From positions 1 to 12,853 of the forward strand of contig DLHF01000061.1 of assembly GCA_002483085.1 (NCBI GenBank): a stretch of DNA of 12,853 bases, written 5' to 3'. The position numbers were made by a program, and so were the translations under genes. Source of the DNA: Ignavibacteria bacterium UBA7675. GTDB lineage: Bacteria; Bacteroidota; Ignavibacteria; Kapaibacteriales; UB7675. Of the stretch, positions 1-5,969 are shown one piece after another; within the stretch, counting starts at the first letter, position 1, and every line of letters begins with the position of its first letter. The notes under the pieces are model-generated. The model was not told where the DNA came from, did not search any database, and saw nothing but the letters and a program-made list of their open reading frames with translations.

Positions 1-21
1 GACTTTATCATAGAAATCGCA
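1..21. repeat. Left arm of a 21-bp terminal inverted repeat
   Basis: The first 21 bases, beginning GACTTTATCATAGAAATCGC, are an exact reverse complement of 12831-12851 near the right end. Beyond the perfect arm the two ends keep short collinear matches (ATCTGTGTC at 83-91 against its complement at 12733-12741; GCGGCGG at 129-135; GGTGTGCAG at 150-158). Both ends therefore look like diverged copies of one repeat in opposite orientations. This could be a genuine interspersed repeat, or the repeat at which an assembly stopped. The flanked genes are housekeeping genes and no transposase is present, so a 12.8-kb transposon is unlikely. Confidence 0.7.
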
Positions 22-138
22 CATTTCTCCGCGTTGGTTGCCCGTCCGCTATTCGCCTTGTCTGCACATTGCTCTGCCATACATCTGTGTCGGTGGGCTT
101 GTTTCTGCTAGCTGGGAAGACATCTGCTGCGGCGGTGC

Positions 139-804
139 TTATTCTACCTGGTGTGCAGGGGTTCGCAGTGTTGCCAGCTCTTCCGGGCGGTTGAGTATGC
201 TGTCTGCTCCAGCCTGCCTGAGCTCATCAGGGGTGCCATAGCCCCATGTCACCCCGGCAGTAGTGGTGTTGTTGCTCTTGCCGCCGAGAATGTCGTATCT
301 GCGGTCGCCTATCATGACAGTTGTTGATGCGGTAAGCTGTTCCCGTTCAATGACGTATGCGATAAGGTCGGCCTTGTTCTCTAATCTGCCGTCGAGTTCG
401 CTGCCGTAAATACTGCTGAAGTACTTCGCCAGATCAAAGTGATCGAGAATTTCCCGGGCAAAACCAACAGGCTTCGATGTAGCCACATACAGTCTGTTTT
501 CACCAGACCCAAGGCGGGCTAGCGCCTCGGGGATTCCCGCATATACCTTGTTCTCAAATTTTCCCTCCACTGCAAATCTCTTTCGATAGAGCTCTACGGC
601 TTGCAAAGCGCGGGGTTCGCTGTCGGCACCAAGCACTATGCTGAAGCATTCGCTCAGGCTCATGCCTATGTAGCCGCTGAGCTGCACACGCGAGGGAAGC
701 GGGGAGAAATCGAGTTCCTGAAGAGCGTAGAGGATGCAATTAACAATGCCTTCCTGCGAATCGGTAAGAGTGCCGTCGAGGTCGAAAAGAAATGTGTTGA
801 GCAT
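139..804 (-). CDS. HAD-superfamily hydrolase, phosphoglycolate phosphatase-like
   Basis: The 221-residue protein is a haloacid dehalogenase-type phosphatase, probably cytosolic. Motif I is FDLDGTLTDS, with the nucleophile Asp8 and acid/base Asp10. A helical cap (about 15-80) follows. Motif II is ATSKP with Thr109, motif III is a Lys near 144, and motif IV is MIGDRRYD with Asp167 and Asp171 for Mg2+. The pattern and cap size fit the Gph/PpaX branch (phosphoglycolate or pyrophosphate hydrolysis), but the substrate cannot be read from sequence. I start at ATG 804, which places motif I at the usual distance from the N-terminus; the upstream TTG at 843 is less likely. A -10-like TATATT lies at 842-847 (minus). 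The gene stands alone and its last codons run into the degenerate repeat at the left end. Confidence 0.9.
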   Translation of the reverse strand: MLNTFLFDLDGTLTDSQEGIVNCILYALQELDFSPLPSRVQLSGYIGMSLSECFSIVLGADSEPRALQAVELYRKRFAVEGKFENKVYAGIPEALARLGSGENRLYVATSKPVGFAREILDHFDLAKYFSSIYGSELDGRLENKADLIAYVIEREQLTASTTVMIGDRRYDILGGKSNNTTTAGVTWGYGTPDELRQAGADSILNRPEELATLRTPAHQVE

Positions 805-1179
805 AGATGTACAGATGTTGAGAACGGGGAATAGAGTGGGCAATATACAAAAAGCGCTGTTGCTGTGTAGAAAAACACGTTTTCGGTGCCACCAGAGGGC
901 GGTTCGTCTGATGCCAAAATCAGTGTTCTTCCGATAGCAAAATCAGAAAAGTGAGTATATCTATTGGTGGATAGGCTGCGTAGCTTACTTGCTATTGATG
1001 CGGGCTGTTCTACCCTTCAGGCTCTGAACCGAATTCTGGCTGCCTACTGGCACTTTGTTGTTTGGGGATGGGTTCTCCGTGGCTGCAACAGTTCTGTGTC
1101 TATCCATGCTTGCAGAAAAAATTAATACTGTAAGCAGTTTTATAGTACGCTCTGTGTTAGTCAATTGTCAGGAGTTTTT
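805..1179. other. Intergenic region between divergent HAD and lipoprotein genes
   Basis: This 375-bp stretch holds no convincing coding sequence or RNA gene. It has the HAD promoter candidate at 842-847 and a 10-bp direct repeat differing at one base (CCAAAATCAG at 914-923 and GCAAAATCAG at 937-946). An AT-rich stretch around 1115-1150 may carry the lipoprotein promoter, but I cannot assign boxes. Nothing else is evident. Confidence 0.4.
842..847 (-). promoter_or_regulatory. Candidate -10/-7 element for the HAD gene
   Basis: On the minus strand TATATTG is preceded by GCTTTTTG, about 38 nt upstream of the chosen ATG. It matches the TAnnTT core seen before the ribosomal operon, hutH and the SpoU gene. 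No clear upstream -33 box is visible. Confidence 0.35.
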
Positions 1180-1689
1180 ATGAACGGAAAACTTTGGATT
1201 TCCATTGTGGTTGCAGCCGTCTTTTTGGGTGCGTGCCACGACGGCACTTCTCCTACCGGTGCGCGCGATCTGATCGGCGATCCGGCTCATGCGCCCGCTG
1301 CGGAGGGCAGCAAATACGGGCAGGCGATCACCGAGGACGGGAGTAATGATGACACGATCGACCCCTGCGATATTGTAGCTGATTACGAGCCAGTGCAGGA
1401 GCCTGTGGACGTGAGGGCCGATTCACTGCCCGGTTATCAGCATTTGAATGCCGGAACCAATGCGTCGAAGTATATACCGCCGTGTTATGAGCATGTCACC
1501 GAGCAGAATTCCACGGGGTCTGAAAGAAACGCCGGTAATGTTAGTAAATACCGTCCTGTAAGGCGGGTACACATTACGAAAGACCAAGCGAGATTCGATG
1601 GAACTAATCACGCTTCCATGTATAAACCAAGGAACACGGATCATGTAAGCGACAGCGGCCCCAATAAGAGTAAATACCGGGCGTGGTGA
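1180..1689 (+). CDS. Putative lipoprotein with SKYxP-type short repeats
   Basis: This 169-residue protein is not recognised as any named family. Residues 1-19 form a lipoprotein signal peptide: a short positive start, a hydrophobic core and the lipobox FLGAC with Cys19. It should be exported and lipid-anchored. The mature part is hydrophilic and has no other hydrophobic segment. The C-terminal half repeats a short unit, roughly S-K/M-Y-x-P-x4-H-V/I-T/S: SKYIPPCYEHVT (96-107), SKYRPVRRVHIT (122-133) and SMYKPRNTDHVS (146-157), then a terminal SKYRAW (164-169). A lone SKY sits at 44-46. The ATG at 1180 has AGGAG at 1170-1174; the in-frame TTG at 1165 lies before this site and is rejected. It is monocistronic and ends 6 bp before a strong hairpin. 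Cysteines also lie at 63 and 102. The function is unknown. Confidence 0.8.
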   Translation: MNGKLWISIVVAAVFLGACHDGTSPTGARDLIGDPAHAPAAEGSKYGQAITEDGSNDDTIDPCDIVADYEPVQEPVDVRADSLPGYQHLNAGTNASKYIPPCYEHVTEQNSTGSERNAGNVSKYRPVRRVHITKDQARFDGTNHASMYKPRNTDHVSDSGPNKSKYRAW

Positions 1690-1695
1690 TAGCAA

Positions 1696-1719
1696 GGTGC
1701 CGCGCAAATGCGCGGCACC
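1696..1719. terminator. GC-rich hairpin after the lipoprotein gene
   Basis: GGTGCCGCGC and GCGCGGCACC form a perfect 10-bp stem around the loop AAAT, seven bases after the lipoprotein stop. There is no T-run on either side, so it may be a weak or factor-assisted terminator or an mRNA 3' stabiliser. It lies between the convergent lipoprotein gene and 134-residue membrane protein gene. Confidence 0.55.
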
Positions 1720-1738
1720 GATTGTATAGCTTCAATGC

Positions 1739-1786
1739 GGCGCATTTTGCAGTGCGATTGGGGGCGCATTTTGCAGTGCGATTGGG
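1739..1786. repeat. 24-bp tandem duplication
   Basis: The unit starting GGCGCATTTTGCAGTGCGAT occurs twice without mismatch (1739-1762 and 1763-1786). A third unit begins at 1787 (GGCGC) and then diverges. It lies in the convergent intergenic region. Because 24 bp is eight codons the frame stays open across it, but there is no other sign of coding. Confidence 0.9.
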
Positions 1787-1813
1787 GGCGCAAAGCCGCA
1801 CTACGGGTGTGCG

Positions 1814-1825
1814 CGCGGTGCAGAG
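1814..1825 (-). repeat. Partial copy of the dispersed CTCTGCACCGCG repeat
   Basis: CGCGGTGCAGAG is the complement of the core shared with 8673-8684 and 12678-12689. A related GTGCAGAGACC lies at 1836-1846. Only the core is conserved, so membership in the family is tentative. Confidence 0.35.
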
Positions 1826-1880
1826 GCTCAAGCCTGTGCAGAGACCGAAGCGCCCACTGATCGAGCGATGGGAAGAGCAG

Positions 1881-2285
1881 TTATGACACTGTGATTCCAT
1901 GATGCTTTTCCGCCTCGTGCTGTATTTCGGTAATCTCCACTCGCTCGCGCTTAATATCGAGGCGAAGGCGGGCGTAGAGGCTCATATACTGATTAGCGAG
2001 CCACACTATTGTAAACCCAGCGAGCATATAGCCGCGCCAGTCGTCGAACAGCAGAGTAGCATTGGTAAGCGCGAGCACCAGCACCGTTACATAGTGGCTA
2101 AAGCAGTACTCGCACGTAAACAAATAGAAGAACTTTCGTGCCAGCAGAGTGCGGCAGGCTTTGCTTTTACGCACACAGTATTCGTGGGGCTCGCGGAACA
2201 CTTCTTCGTGCGTGACTGTCCAGGCCATACAAGCAACTGGAATTGCCAGTATGGCCAGGAGAAATAATTGTTCGCCGATAGACAT
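1881..2285 (-). CDS. Small membrane protein with CxxCxSH motif, unknown function
   Basis: The 134-residue protein has three likely membrane segments: about 6-24, 64-80 and 84-104. Between the first two lies a basic stretch with four cysteines (Cys37, Cys44, Cys58, Cys61). It ends in CEYCFSHYV, where Cys58-x-x-Cys61-x-Ser-His64 meets the start of the second segment. The arrangement recalls DUF1360-like membrane proteins with a CPxCxSHW motif, but that is resemblance from memory, not a match. The C-terminus is a charged helix (105-130). It might bind a metal or form a redox disulfide. The start is ATG 2285 with no strong Shine-Dalgarno. It lies 24 bp after the 39-residue membrane peptide gene and is probably cotranscribed with it. 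Confidence 0.75.
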   Translation of the reverse strand: MSIGEQLFLLAILAIPVACMAWTVTHEEVFREPHEYCVRKSKACRTLLARKFFYLFTCEYCFSHYVTVLVLALTNATLLFDDWRGYMLAGFTIVWLANQYMSLYARLRLDIKRERVEITEIQHEAEKHHGITVS

Positions 2286-2309
2286 AAGGGGCAGAAAAAA
2301 GAGAAGATG

Positions 2310-2429
2310 TTAGAAAATATAGCCGAGCAGCCAGAACAGCAGAAGGAAGATCAGAATTGTAGAAAGGCAACCACCGCCTAATTTCCAAGCACCATAGCCA
2401 GCTACTAAACCGCGCAGCATACCACTCAT
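2310..2429 (-). CDS. 39-residue single-span membrane peptide
   Basis: Reading the minus strand from ATG 2427-2429 to TAA 2310-2312 gives a 39-residue peptide. It begins MSGMLRGLVAGYGAWKLGGG and continues with Cys21 and a hydrophobic span from about 22 to 39 (…ILIFLLLFWLLGYIF). The start codon, glycine-rich juxtamembrane stretch, single Leu/Phe/Trp-rich helix and stop all agree with a real small membrane protein. The coding case rests only on this composition and on its place 24 bp upstream of the 134-residue membrane protein gene. A second in-frame ATG lies at codon 4. No family is assigned; it could be a subunit or regulator of its neighbour, or an orphan small protein. Confidence 0.6.
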   Translation of the reverse strand: MSGMLRGLVAGYGAWKLGGGCLSTILIFLLLFWLLGYIF

Positions 2430-2644
2430 GATAACACCATTTTTTGATTGTTAAACACCATTATTGAATCATCGTGCATTCAATGCCTCATACCACCGTA
2501 TCGGTGTGTTTGTTCCAGCGCATTCGGCGCAGCGGATTTTGCACTTTTTGGCCTATTTTGCCGCAGGTGTACCGAAAATCATTGTACATTGCCTGTAGTG
2601 GGCGGTACGGCATACTTTTTTGAACGTTTTATTGAATGTTTTTC

Positions 2645-2674
2645 TTTGGTATTGTCGTCTTTTGGCCGTATATT
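2645..2674 (+). promoter_or_regulatory. Candidate promoter of the ribosomal protein operon
   Basis: TTTG (2645-2648), a 20-bp spacer and TATATTAG (2669-2676) fit the Bacteroidota pattern of TTTG at -33 and TAnnTTTG at -7, with one mismatch in the -7 box. The first gene starts about 30 nt downstream, leaving a short leader. The block ATTGTCGTCTTTTG and the sequence after the -7 box (AGCAGTCTT) recur almost unchanged upstream of hutH. Confidence 0.55.
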
Positions 2675-2706
2675 AGCAGTCTTGTAAAACTCATTGGGAC
2701 ACAACA

Positions 2707-2880
2707 ATGGCTAAAACACAAACATTCGGCGACAAGACCAAGAAAAAAGGCGAGAAGACCTTTGTAAACGTGAAGGTCGTAAAAGCATATCGTTCCGAAA
2801 AAGGGACGGTAAAGTTTCTCGAGCGTTTTGTCCGTGTAAATGATATTGCCGAAGCCGAAAAAATTGATATCGAACGTTAA
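2707..2880 (+). CDS. Small basic protein, first gene of ribosomal operon
   Basis: This 57-residue protein begins MAKTQTFGDKTKKKGEKTF and is Lys/Arg rich, especially at residues 3-17. A probable beta-hairpin core follows (about 19-44: VNVKVVKAYRSEKGTVKFLE and FVRV) and then an acidic tail. It starts the operon 9 bp before rpmE, so it is probably ribosome-associated or translation-related. It resembles in size and style the small basic proteins of Bacteroidota ribosomes (for example DUF4295/bL38), but I do not see that family's motifs and make no assignment. No strong Shine-Dalgarno precedes the ATG. Smaller than many gene-finder cutoffs, it could be missed in automatic annotation. Confidence 0.75.
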   Translation: MAKTQTFGDKTKKKGEKTFVNVKVVKAYRSEKGTVKFLERFVRVNDIAEAEKIDIER

Positions 2881-2889
2881 GGTGACGTC

Positions 2890-3123
2890 ATGAAAAAAAA
2901 TATTCATCCCGACTATCATACAGTCGAAGTTGCGATGACCGACGGGTCCACATTCCAGACTCGTTCATGCTACAAGGGAGAGCGTATGGTGCTTGAAATC
3001 GACTCAAAGAGCCATCCGTTTTTCACGGGCAAACAAATGCTCGTCGATACGGCTGGGCGCGTGGATCGCTTTAACAAGCGCTTTGCAAAATCACAGAGTA
3101 TTAAAGAAGCTAACAAAAAGTAA
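2890..3123 (+). CDS. rpmE: 50S ribosomal protein L31 (zinc-free type)
   Basis: The 77-residue protein is bL31 of the large ribosomal subunit. It has the N-terminal MKKNIHPDYH, the central SHPFFTGKQ and the C-terminal signature VDTAGRVDRFNKRF. The Cys pairs of zinc-binding L31 are absent: the usual CxCG position reads MTDGS and the usual CSKCHPF position reads SKSHPF; only Cys29 remains. This is the C-minus form, with an N-terminal stretch (DYHTVEVAMTDG) like that of alphaproteobacterial and mitochondrial L31. The ATG follows GGTGA (2881-2885) at short spacing. It sits between the 57-residue gene (9-bp gap) and rpsR (15-bp gap). Confidence 0.95.
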   Translation: MKKNIHPDYHTVEVAMTDGSTFQTRSCYKGERMVLEIDSKSHPFFTGKQMLVDTAGRVDRFNKRFAKSQSIKEANKK

Positions 3124-3138
3124 CAGCAGGACGGTAAC

Positions 3139-3474
3139 ATGAACCCGCGTTTCAACAACCGCAACAGCAGCAACAGCCGTAATAACAGCAACAATCCGCA
3201 GGGACAGTCCACCTCGCCGTTCGGCGTGTACGTCGGTGCCCGTAAGCGTCAGGATCAGCGCAACAAGAAAAAGCGCAATCCGCTCGGCAAAACTGCTCGC
3301 TTCGTCGATTATCTCGACACGAAAGTGCTTCAGCGCTTTATCAACGACCAGGGTAAACTTTTGCCCCGTCGTATTACCGGTGTAACAGCGTACCAGCAAC
3401 GCCAGATTACCCGTGCTGTCAAGTATGCACGCCATCTCGCTCTGCTGCCGTTCGTAGCTAACGACGTGAACTAA
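3139..3474 (+). CDS. rpsR: 30S ribosomal protein S18 with Asn/Ser-rich extension
   Basis: The C-terminal part (about 50-105) is a standard bS18 core: FVDYLDTKVLQRFI, then GKLLPRRITGVTAYQQRQI and TRAVKYARHLALLPF. It binds 16S rRNA and S6 in the small-subunit platform. At 111 residues it is longer than the common 75-95. The excess is a low-complexity N-terminus (1-27) rich in Asn, Ser, Gln and Arg, followed by a very basic KRQDQRNKKKRN stretch. The start is supported by AGGA at 3127-3130 and a 15-bp gap after rpmE. The usual neighbours rpsF, ssb and rplI are absent; the gene is last in an operon with the 57-residue protein and L31, and ends just before a strong terminator. Confidence 0.95.
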   Translation: MNPRFNNRNSSNSRNNSNNPQGQSTSPFGVYVGARKRQDQRNKKKRNPLGKTARFVDYLDTKVLQRFINDQGKLLPRRITGVTAYQQRQITRAVKYARHLALLPFVANDVN

Positions 3475-3493
3475 TGCGCGACTGAAATTGAGT

Positions 3494-3520
3494 AAAAGCC
3501 GGTGTTGAACCGGCTTTTTT
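3494..3520 (+). terminator. Rho-independent terminator of the ribosomal operon
   Basis: AAAAGCCGGT and ACCGGCTTTT form a perfect 10-bp stem with loop GTTGA, 19 nt after the rpsR stop, and run into six Ts. The A-run on the other side could also let it stop minus-strand transcripts coming from pdxH. Confidence 0.9.
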
Positions 3521-3638
3521 CGTTTTAAAGTATTTCCTTGAGAGAGTATGCTCTGCCTAAATGGGGATTGAAGAGGGCAGGCCGTGCTTCTGCGACGAAG
3601 GGAAACAGCCTGCGGCGGATGTGCTGCGGAGTGCGCTC

Positions 3639-3670
3639 ATTATCGCATCGTTCCTGCGATAATCGGAACG
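3639..3670. other. Two overlapping, mutually exclusive hairpins
   Basis: ATTATCGCA (3639-3647) pairs with TGCGATAAT (3655-3663), a perfect 9-bp stem with a 7-nt loop. CGTTCC (3649-3654), mostly that loop, also pairs with GGAACG (3665-3670). The two stems cannot form together. The site lies between the convergent rpsR and pdxH genes, about 70 bp after the pdxH stop. It may shape the pdxH 3' end. The 3521-3733 stretch holds nothing else I can support. Confidence 0.5.
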
Positions 3671-3733
3671 CTGTACAAGGCGAAATGTGTTCTATAATAT
3701 GCGCTTTATGTGGGGCAGAGGTGAGTCTGTCAG

Positions 3734-4375
3734 CTAAGGCGATAAGCGGGTTCGTTGCCACGAGCCCTCGATAGGTGTATAGAGTATTCTGTCGTGGAGT
3801 CTACCCGGCCTACCCTGCCAGAACTCGACATGAGAAGGTTGGAGAATATAGCCGCCCCAGAAAGGAGGGAGCGGAATTTCGGCTGTACCGCTGTACTGCT
3901 CTACGAGCTCGGCATAGCGCTGTTCTAATACTTCGCGATTTTCCAAAACAGTGCTTTGATGCGAAGCCCACGCGCCGATCCTGCTCTCGAACGGACGGCT
4001 TTTGAAATACTCGTAGGAATCCGATTCAGATACCTTTTCCACTGTCCCTTCGATGCGAACTTGGCGTTCGAGTTCCGGCCAGAAAAAGACCAGCGCTGCA
4101 TTGGGGTTAGCTAGTAGTTCGTGCCCTTTTCTGCTCTCATAATTTGTATAAAAGACAAACCCTGCGTCTTCAATGCCTTTCAGTAGCACAATGCGCGCCG
4201 ACGGTTTGTTCTCTGAGTCGACTGTTGCAAGGGTCATGGCATTAGGCTCCATCACCTGTGCCTGAAGTACTTCGGCAAACCACGAGCGAAATTGGTCGAT
4301 AGGATTGTCGATTGTATGGTTTTCGTCGAGCGAATGGCGCATATAGTCGCGCCTGATATCAGCGATTTTTGTCAT
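3734..4375 (-). CDS. pdxH: Pyridoxamine/pyridoxine 5'-phosphate oxidase
   Basis: The 213-residue protein is a full-length FMN-dependent PNP/PMP oxidase, the last step in making pyridoxal 5'-phosphate, active as a cytosolic dimer. Visible family motifs in order: the N-terminal substrate segment IRRDYMR (7-13); the FMN-binding ARIVLLKG (60-67), FYTNYESRKG (75-84) and QVRIEGTVEK (105-114); WGGY (173-176); EFWQGRPGRLHDR (184-196); and the C-terminal RLSP. The ATG overlaps the hutH stop in ATGA and has GAGGTG upstream inside hutH, so the two genes are translationally coupled. The pairing is unusual, because ammonia-lyases use an internal MIO cofactor rather than PLP. The gene ends at TAG 3734-3736. 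Confidence 0.96.
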   Translation of the reverse strand: MTKIADIRRDYMRHSLDENHTIDNPIDQFRSWFAEVLQAQVMEPNAMTLATVDSENKPSARIVLLKGIEDAGFVFYTNYESRKGHELLANPNAALVFFWPELERQVRIEGTVEKVSESDSYEYFKSRPFESRIGAWASHQSTVLENREVLEQRYAELVEQYSGTAEIPLPPFWGGYILQPSHVEFWQGRPGRLHDRILYTPIEGSWQRTRLSP

Positions 4376-5916
4376 GCGAACACCTCATTTCCAACGGCCT
4401 GAACTATAGTGCCGTTTGCGATTAGTTGTCTGATATGTTCTACATCTGTGTATAGTTCCCGGTCTGCGTCGTTGAACGGCACCACCGAGCGAATAGAGCT
4501 GTGTACGCGCTCAAGGGCATCGCTGGAATACAGCGGCACTTTCAATTGGTGCAAAAAATCGATTGCCTGTGCAGCACAGAGCAGTTCGATAGCGAGCACA
4601 ATTTCGAGGTTGTTTACTACTTTCCAGGCTTTTTGCGCGGCAATGCTGCCCATCGAATTGTGATCTTCCTGGTTGGCCGATGTCGGAATAGAATCGACGC
4701 TTGCGGGATGGCACAGCACTTTGTTTTCCGACACAATAGACGCCGCAGAATACTGTGCAATCATCATGCCTGAATTCAGGCCGCCATTGTGTGCCAGAAA
4801 GCGGGGGAGGCCATTGCTCAGCGCGCCGTTTACCATGCGCTCGGTACGGCGTTCGGAAATATTTGCAAACTCAGCACAGGCAATAGCGAGGAAATCGAGT
4901 GCAAGCGCAAGCGGCTGGCCGTGGAAATTGCCACCTTCGATATGCTCTTCTGTGTCGGGAAAAATCAATGGATTGTCGTTGGCCGAATTCAGCTCTATGC
5001 CAATGACCGATGCCACATAATTGACAGCATCGCGCGAGGCGCCGTGTACCTGCGGCATACAGCGCAGCGAGTAGGCGTCCTGCACTCGTCCGTCGCCAGT
5101 GCGATGCGATTCGCGTATGGCGCTGCCGTGCAGCAGCGAGCGCAAGCGGTGCGCTACGTGTAGTTGCCCTGTAAATCCGCGAGCTTTGTGAAGTCGTTCG
5201 TCGAAAGCGCGGTCGGTGCCGCGCAATGCGTCGAGGGATAGTGCGCCAGTGATATCGGCGACATCAGCGAGATGAAGGGCTTTTTCTACTGCGAGCGCGC
5301 CAAATGAACACATCATCTGCGTGCCATTGATAAGTGCGAGACCTTCTTTTGCCTGAAGGCGTACTGGCTCCATGCCGTGCCGTGCCAGCGCTGTAGCAGA
5401 AGGCTCTACATCGCCCGACGGCGTCAGGCAACGCCCTTTGCCGATAACCGCGAGTGCAATGTGCGAAAGCTGCACAAGGTCGCCACTGCTTCCCACAGAA
5501 CCTTGCTCTGGCACAGCGGGAACAAGGTCGTTGTTGAGCATGGCAATAAGCGTCTCTACGGTCTGGATTCGCACGCCGGAAAGCCCTTTTGCAAGAGCGT
5601 TGATGCGCAACAGCATCATGCCGCGCACGATGTCGCGCGGTAGCCAGCGGCCAGAGCCTACACTATGCGACGTTACTAAATTTTCTTGGAGGCGCTCCAG
5701 ATCGCCGCGCGGGATGCTTACATTTGCAAATTCACCAAAACCGGTTGTAACACCGTAGATCACTTTTCCTGTTTCCACCCAGTTGTCTACAAGAGTTCGT
5801 GAACGCTGTATGGCTGCTACGGCGCCGGGTGTGAGCTGTACGCGAGCATCAGCAGAGGTCGCTACCTGTCTGCACTGCTCAAGTGTCAGAGAATTTCCGT
5901 CGAGATGAATGTACAT
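4372..5916 (-). CDS. hutH: Histidine (or aromatic amino acid) ammonia-lyase
   Basis: This 514-residue MIO enzyme removes ammonia from an amino acid, in HutH giving urocanate from histidine. Visible active-site elements: YGVTTGFG with Tyr53, SH at 83-84, GSVGSSGDL at 139-147, INGTQ with Asn197, VQDAYSLRC with Gln279, Tyr282 and Arg285, GGNFHG with Phe331, and SANQEDHNSMG with Glu417. The last, with CMPQVHGASRDA, favours histidine; GDLVQLSH and SHSVGSG also occur in bacterial tyrosine ammonia-lyases, so substrate is not certain. The MIO tripeptide reads Ser143-Ser144-Gly145 rather than Ala-Ser-Gly. I start at ATG 5916 because the family begins close to the HLDGNSLTL strand; the TTG at 5955 adds an unlikely 13 residues. 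No hutU, hutI or hutG is in the window. pdxH overlaps its stop by 4 bp. Confidence 0.92.
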   Translation of the reverse strand: MYIHLDGNSLTLEQCRQVATSADARVQLTPGAVAAIQRSRTLVDNWVETGKVIYGVTTGFGEFANVSIPRGDLERLQENLVTSHSVGSGRWLPRDIVRGMMLLRINALAKGLSGVRIQTVETLIAMLNNDLVPAVPEQGSVGSSGDLVQLSHIALAVIGKGRCLTPSGDVEPSATALARHGMEPVRLQAKEGLALINGTQMMCSFGALAVEKALHLADVADITGALSLDALRGTDRAFDERLHKARGFTGQLHVAHRLRSLLHGSAIRESHRTGDGRVQDAYSLRCMPQVHGASRDAVNYVASVIGIELNSANDNPLIFPDTEEHIEGGNFHGQPLALALDFLAIACAEFANISERRTERMVNGALSNGLPRFLAHNGGLNSGMMIAQYSAASIVSENKVLCHPASVDSIPTSANQEDHNSMGSIAAQKAWKVVNNLEIVLAIELLCAAQAIDFLHQLKVPLYSSDALERVHSSIRSVVPFNDADRELYTDVEHIRQLIANGTIVQAVGNEVFA

Positions 5917-5969
5917 AGTATCAGAACTGATAAGAAGAAGCGCTGGAGCACTCAAATTATGTAAGACTA

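Noticed and set aside
1739..1800. Start of a CRISPR array
   Set aside because: There are only two adjacent units with no spacers and no cas genes; it is a simple tandem duplication.
1683..1886. 67-codon plus-strand frame across the 24-bp tandem repeat
   Set aside because: It runs through a hairpin and a tandem duplication, has no ribosome binding site and is a convergent intergenic region.
2448..2687. 79-codon, cysteine-containing plus-strand frame
   Set aside because: It covers the ribosomal-operon promoter, has no ribosome binding site and unlikely composition.
3525..3761. 78-codon minus-strand frame after pdxH
   Set aside because: It starts with GTG inside the pdxH end, has no family signal and spans the overlapping hairpins. 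I could not rule it out fully but do not support it.
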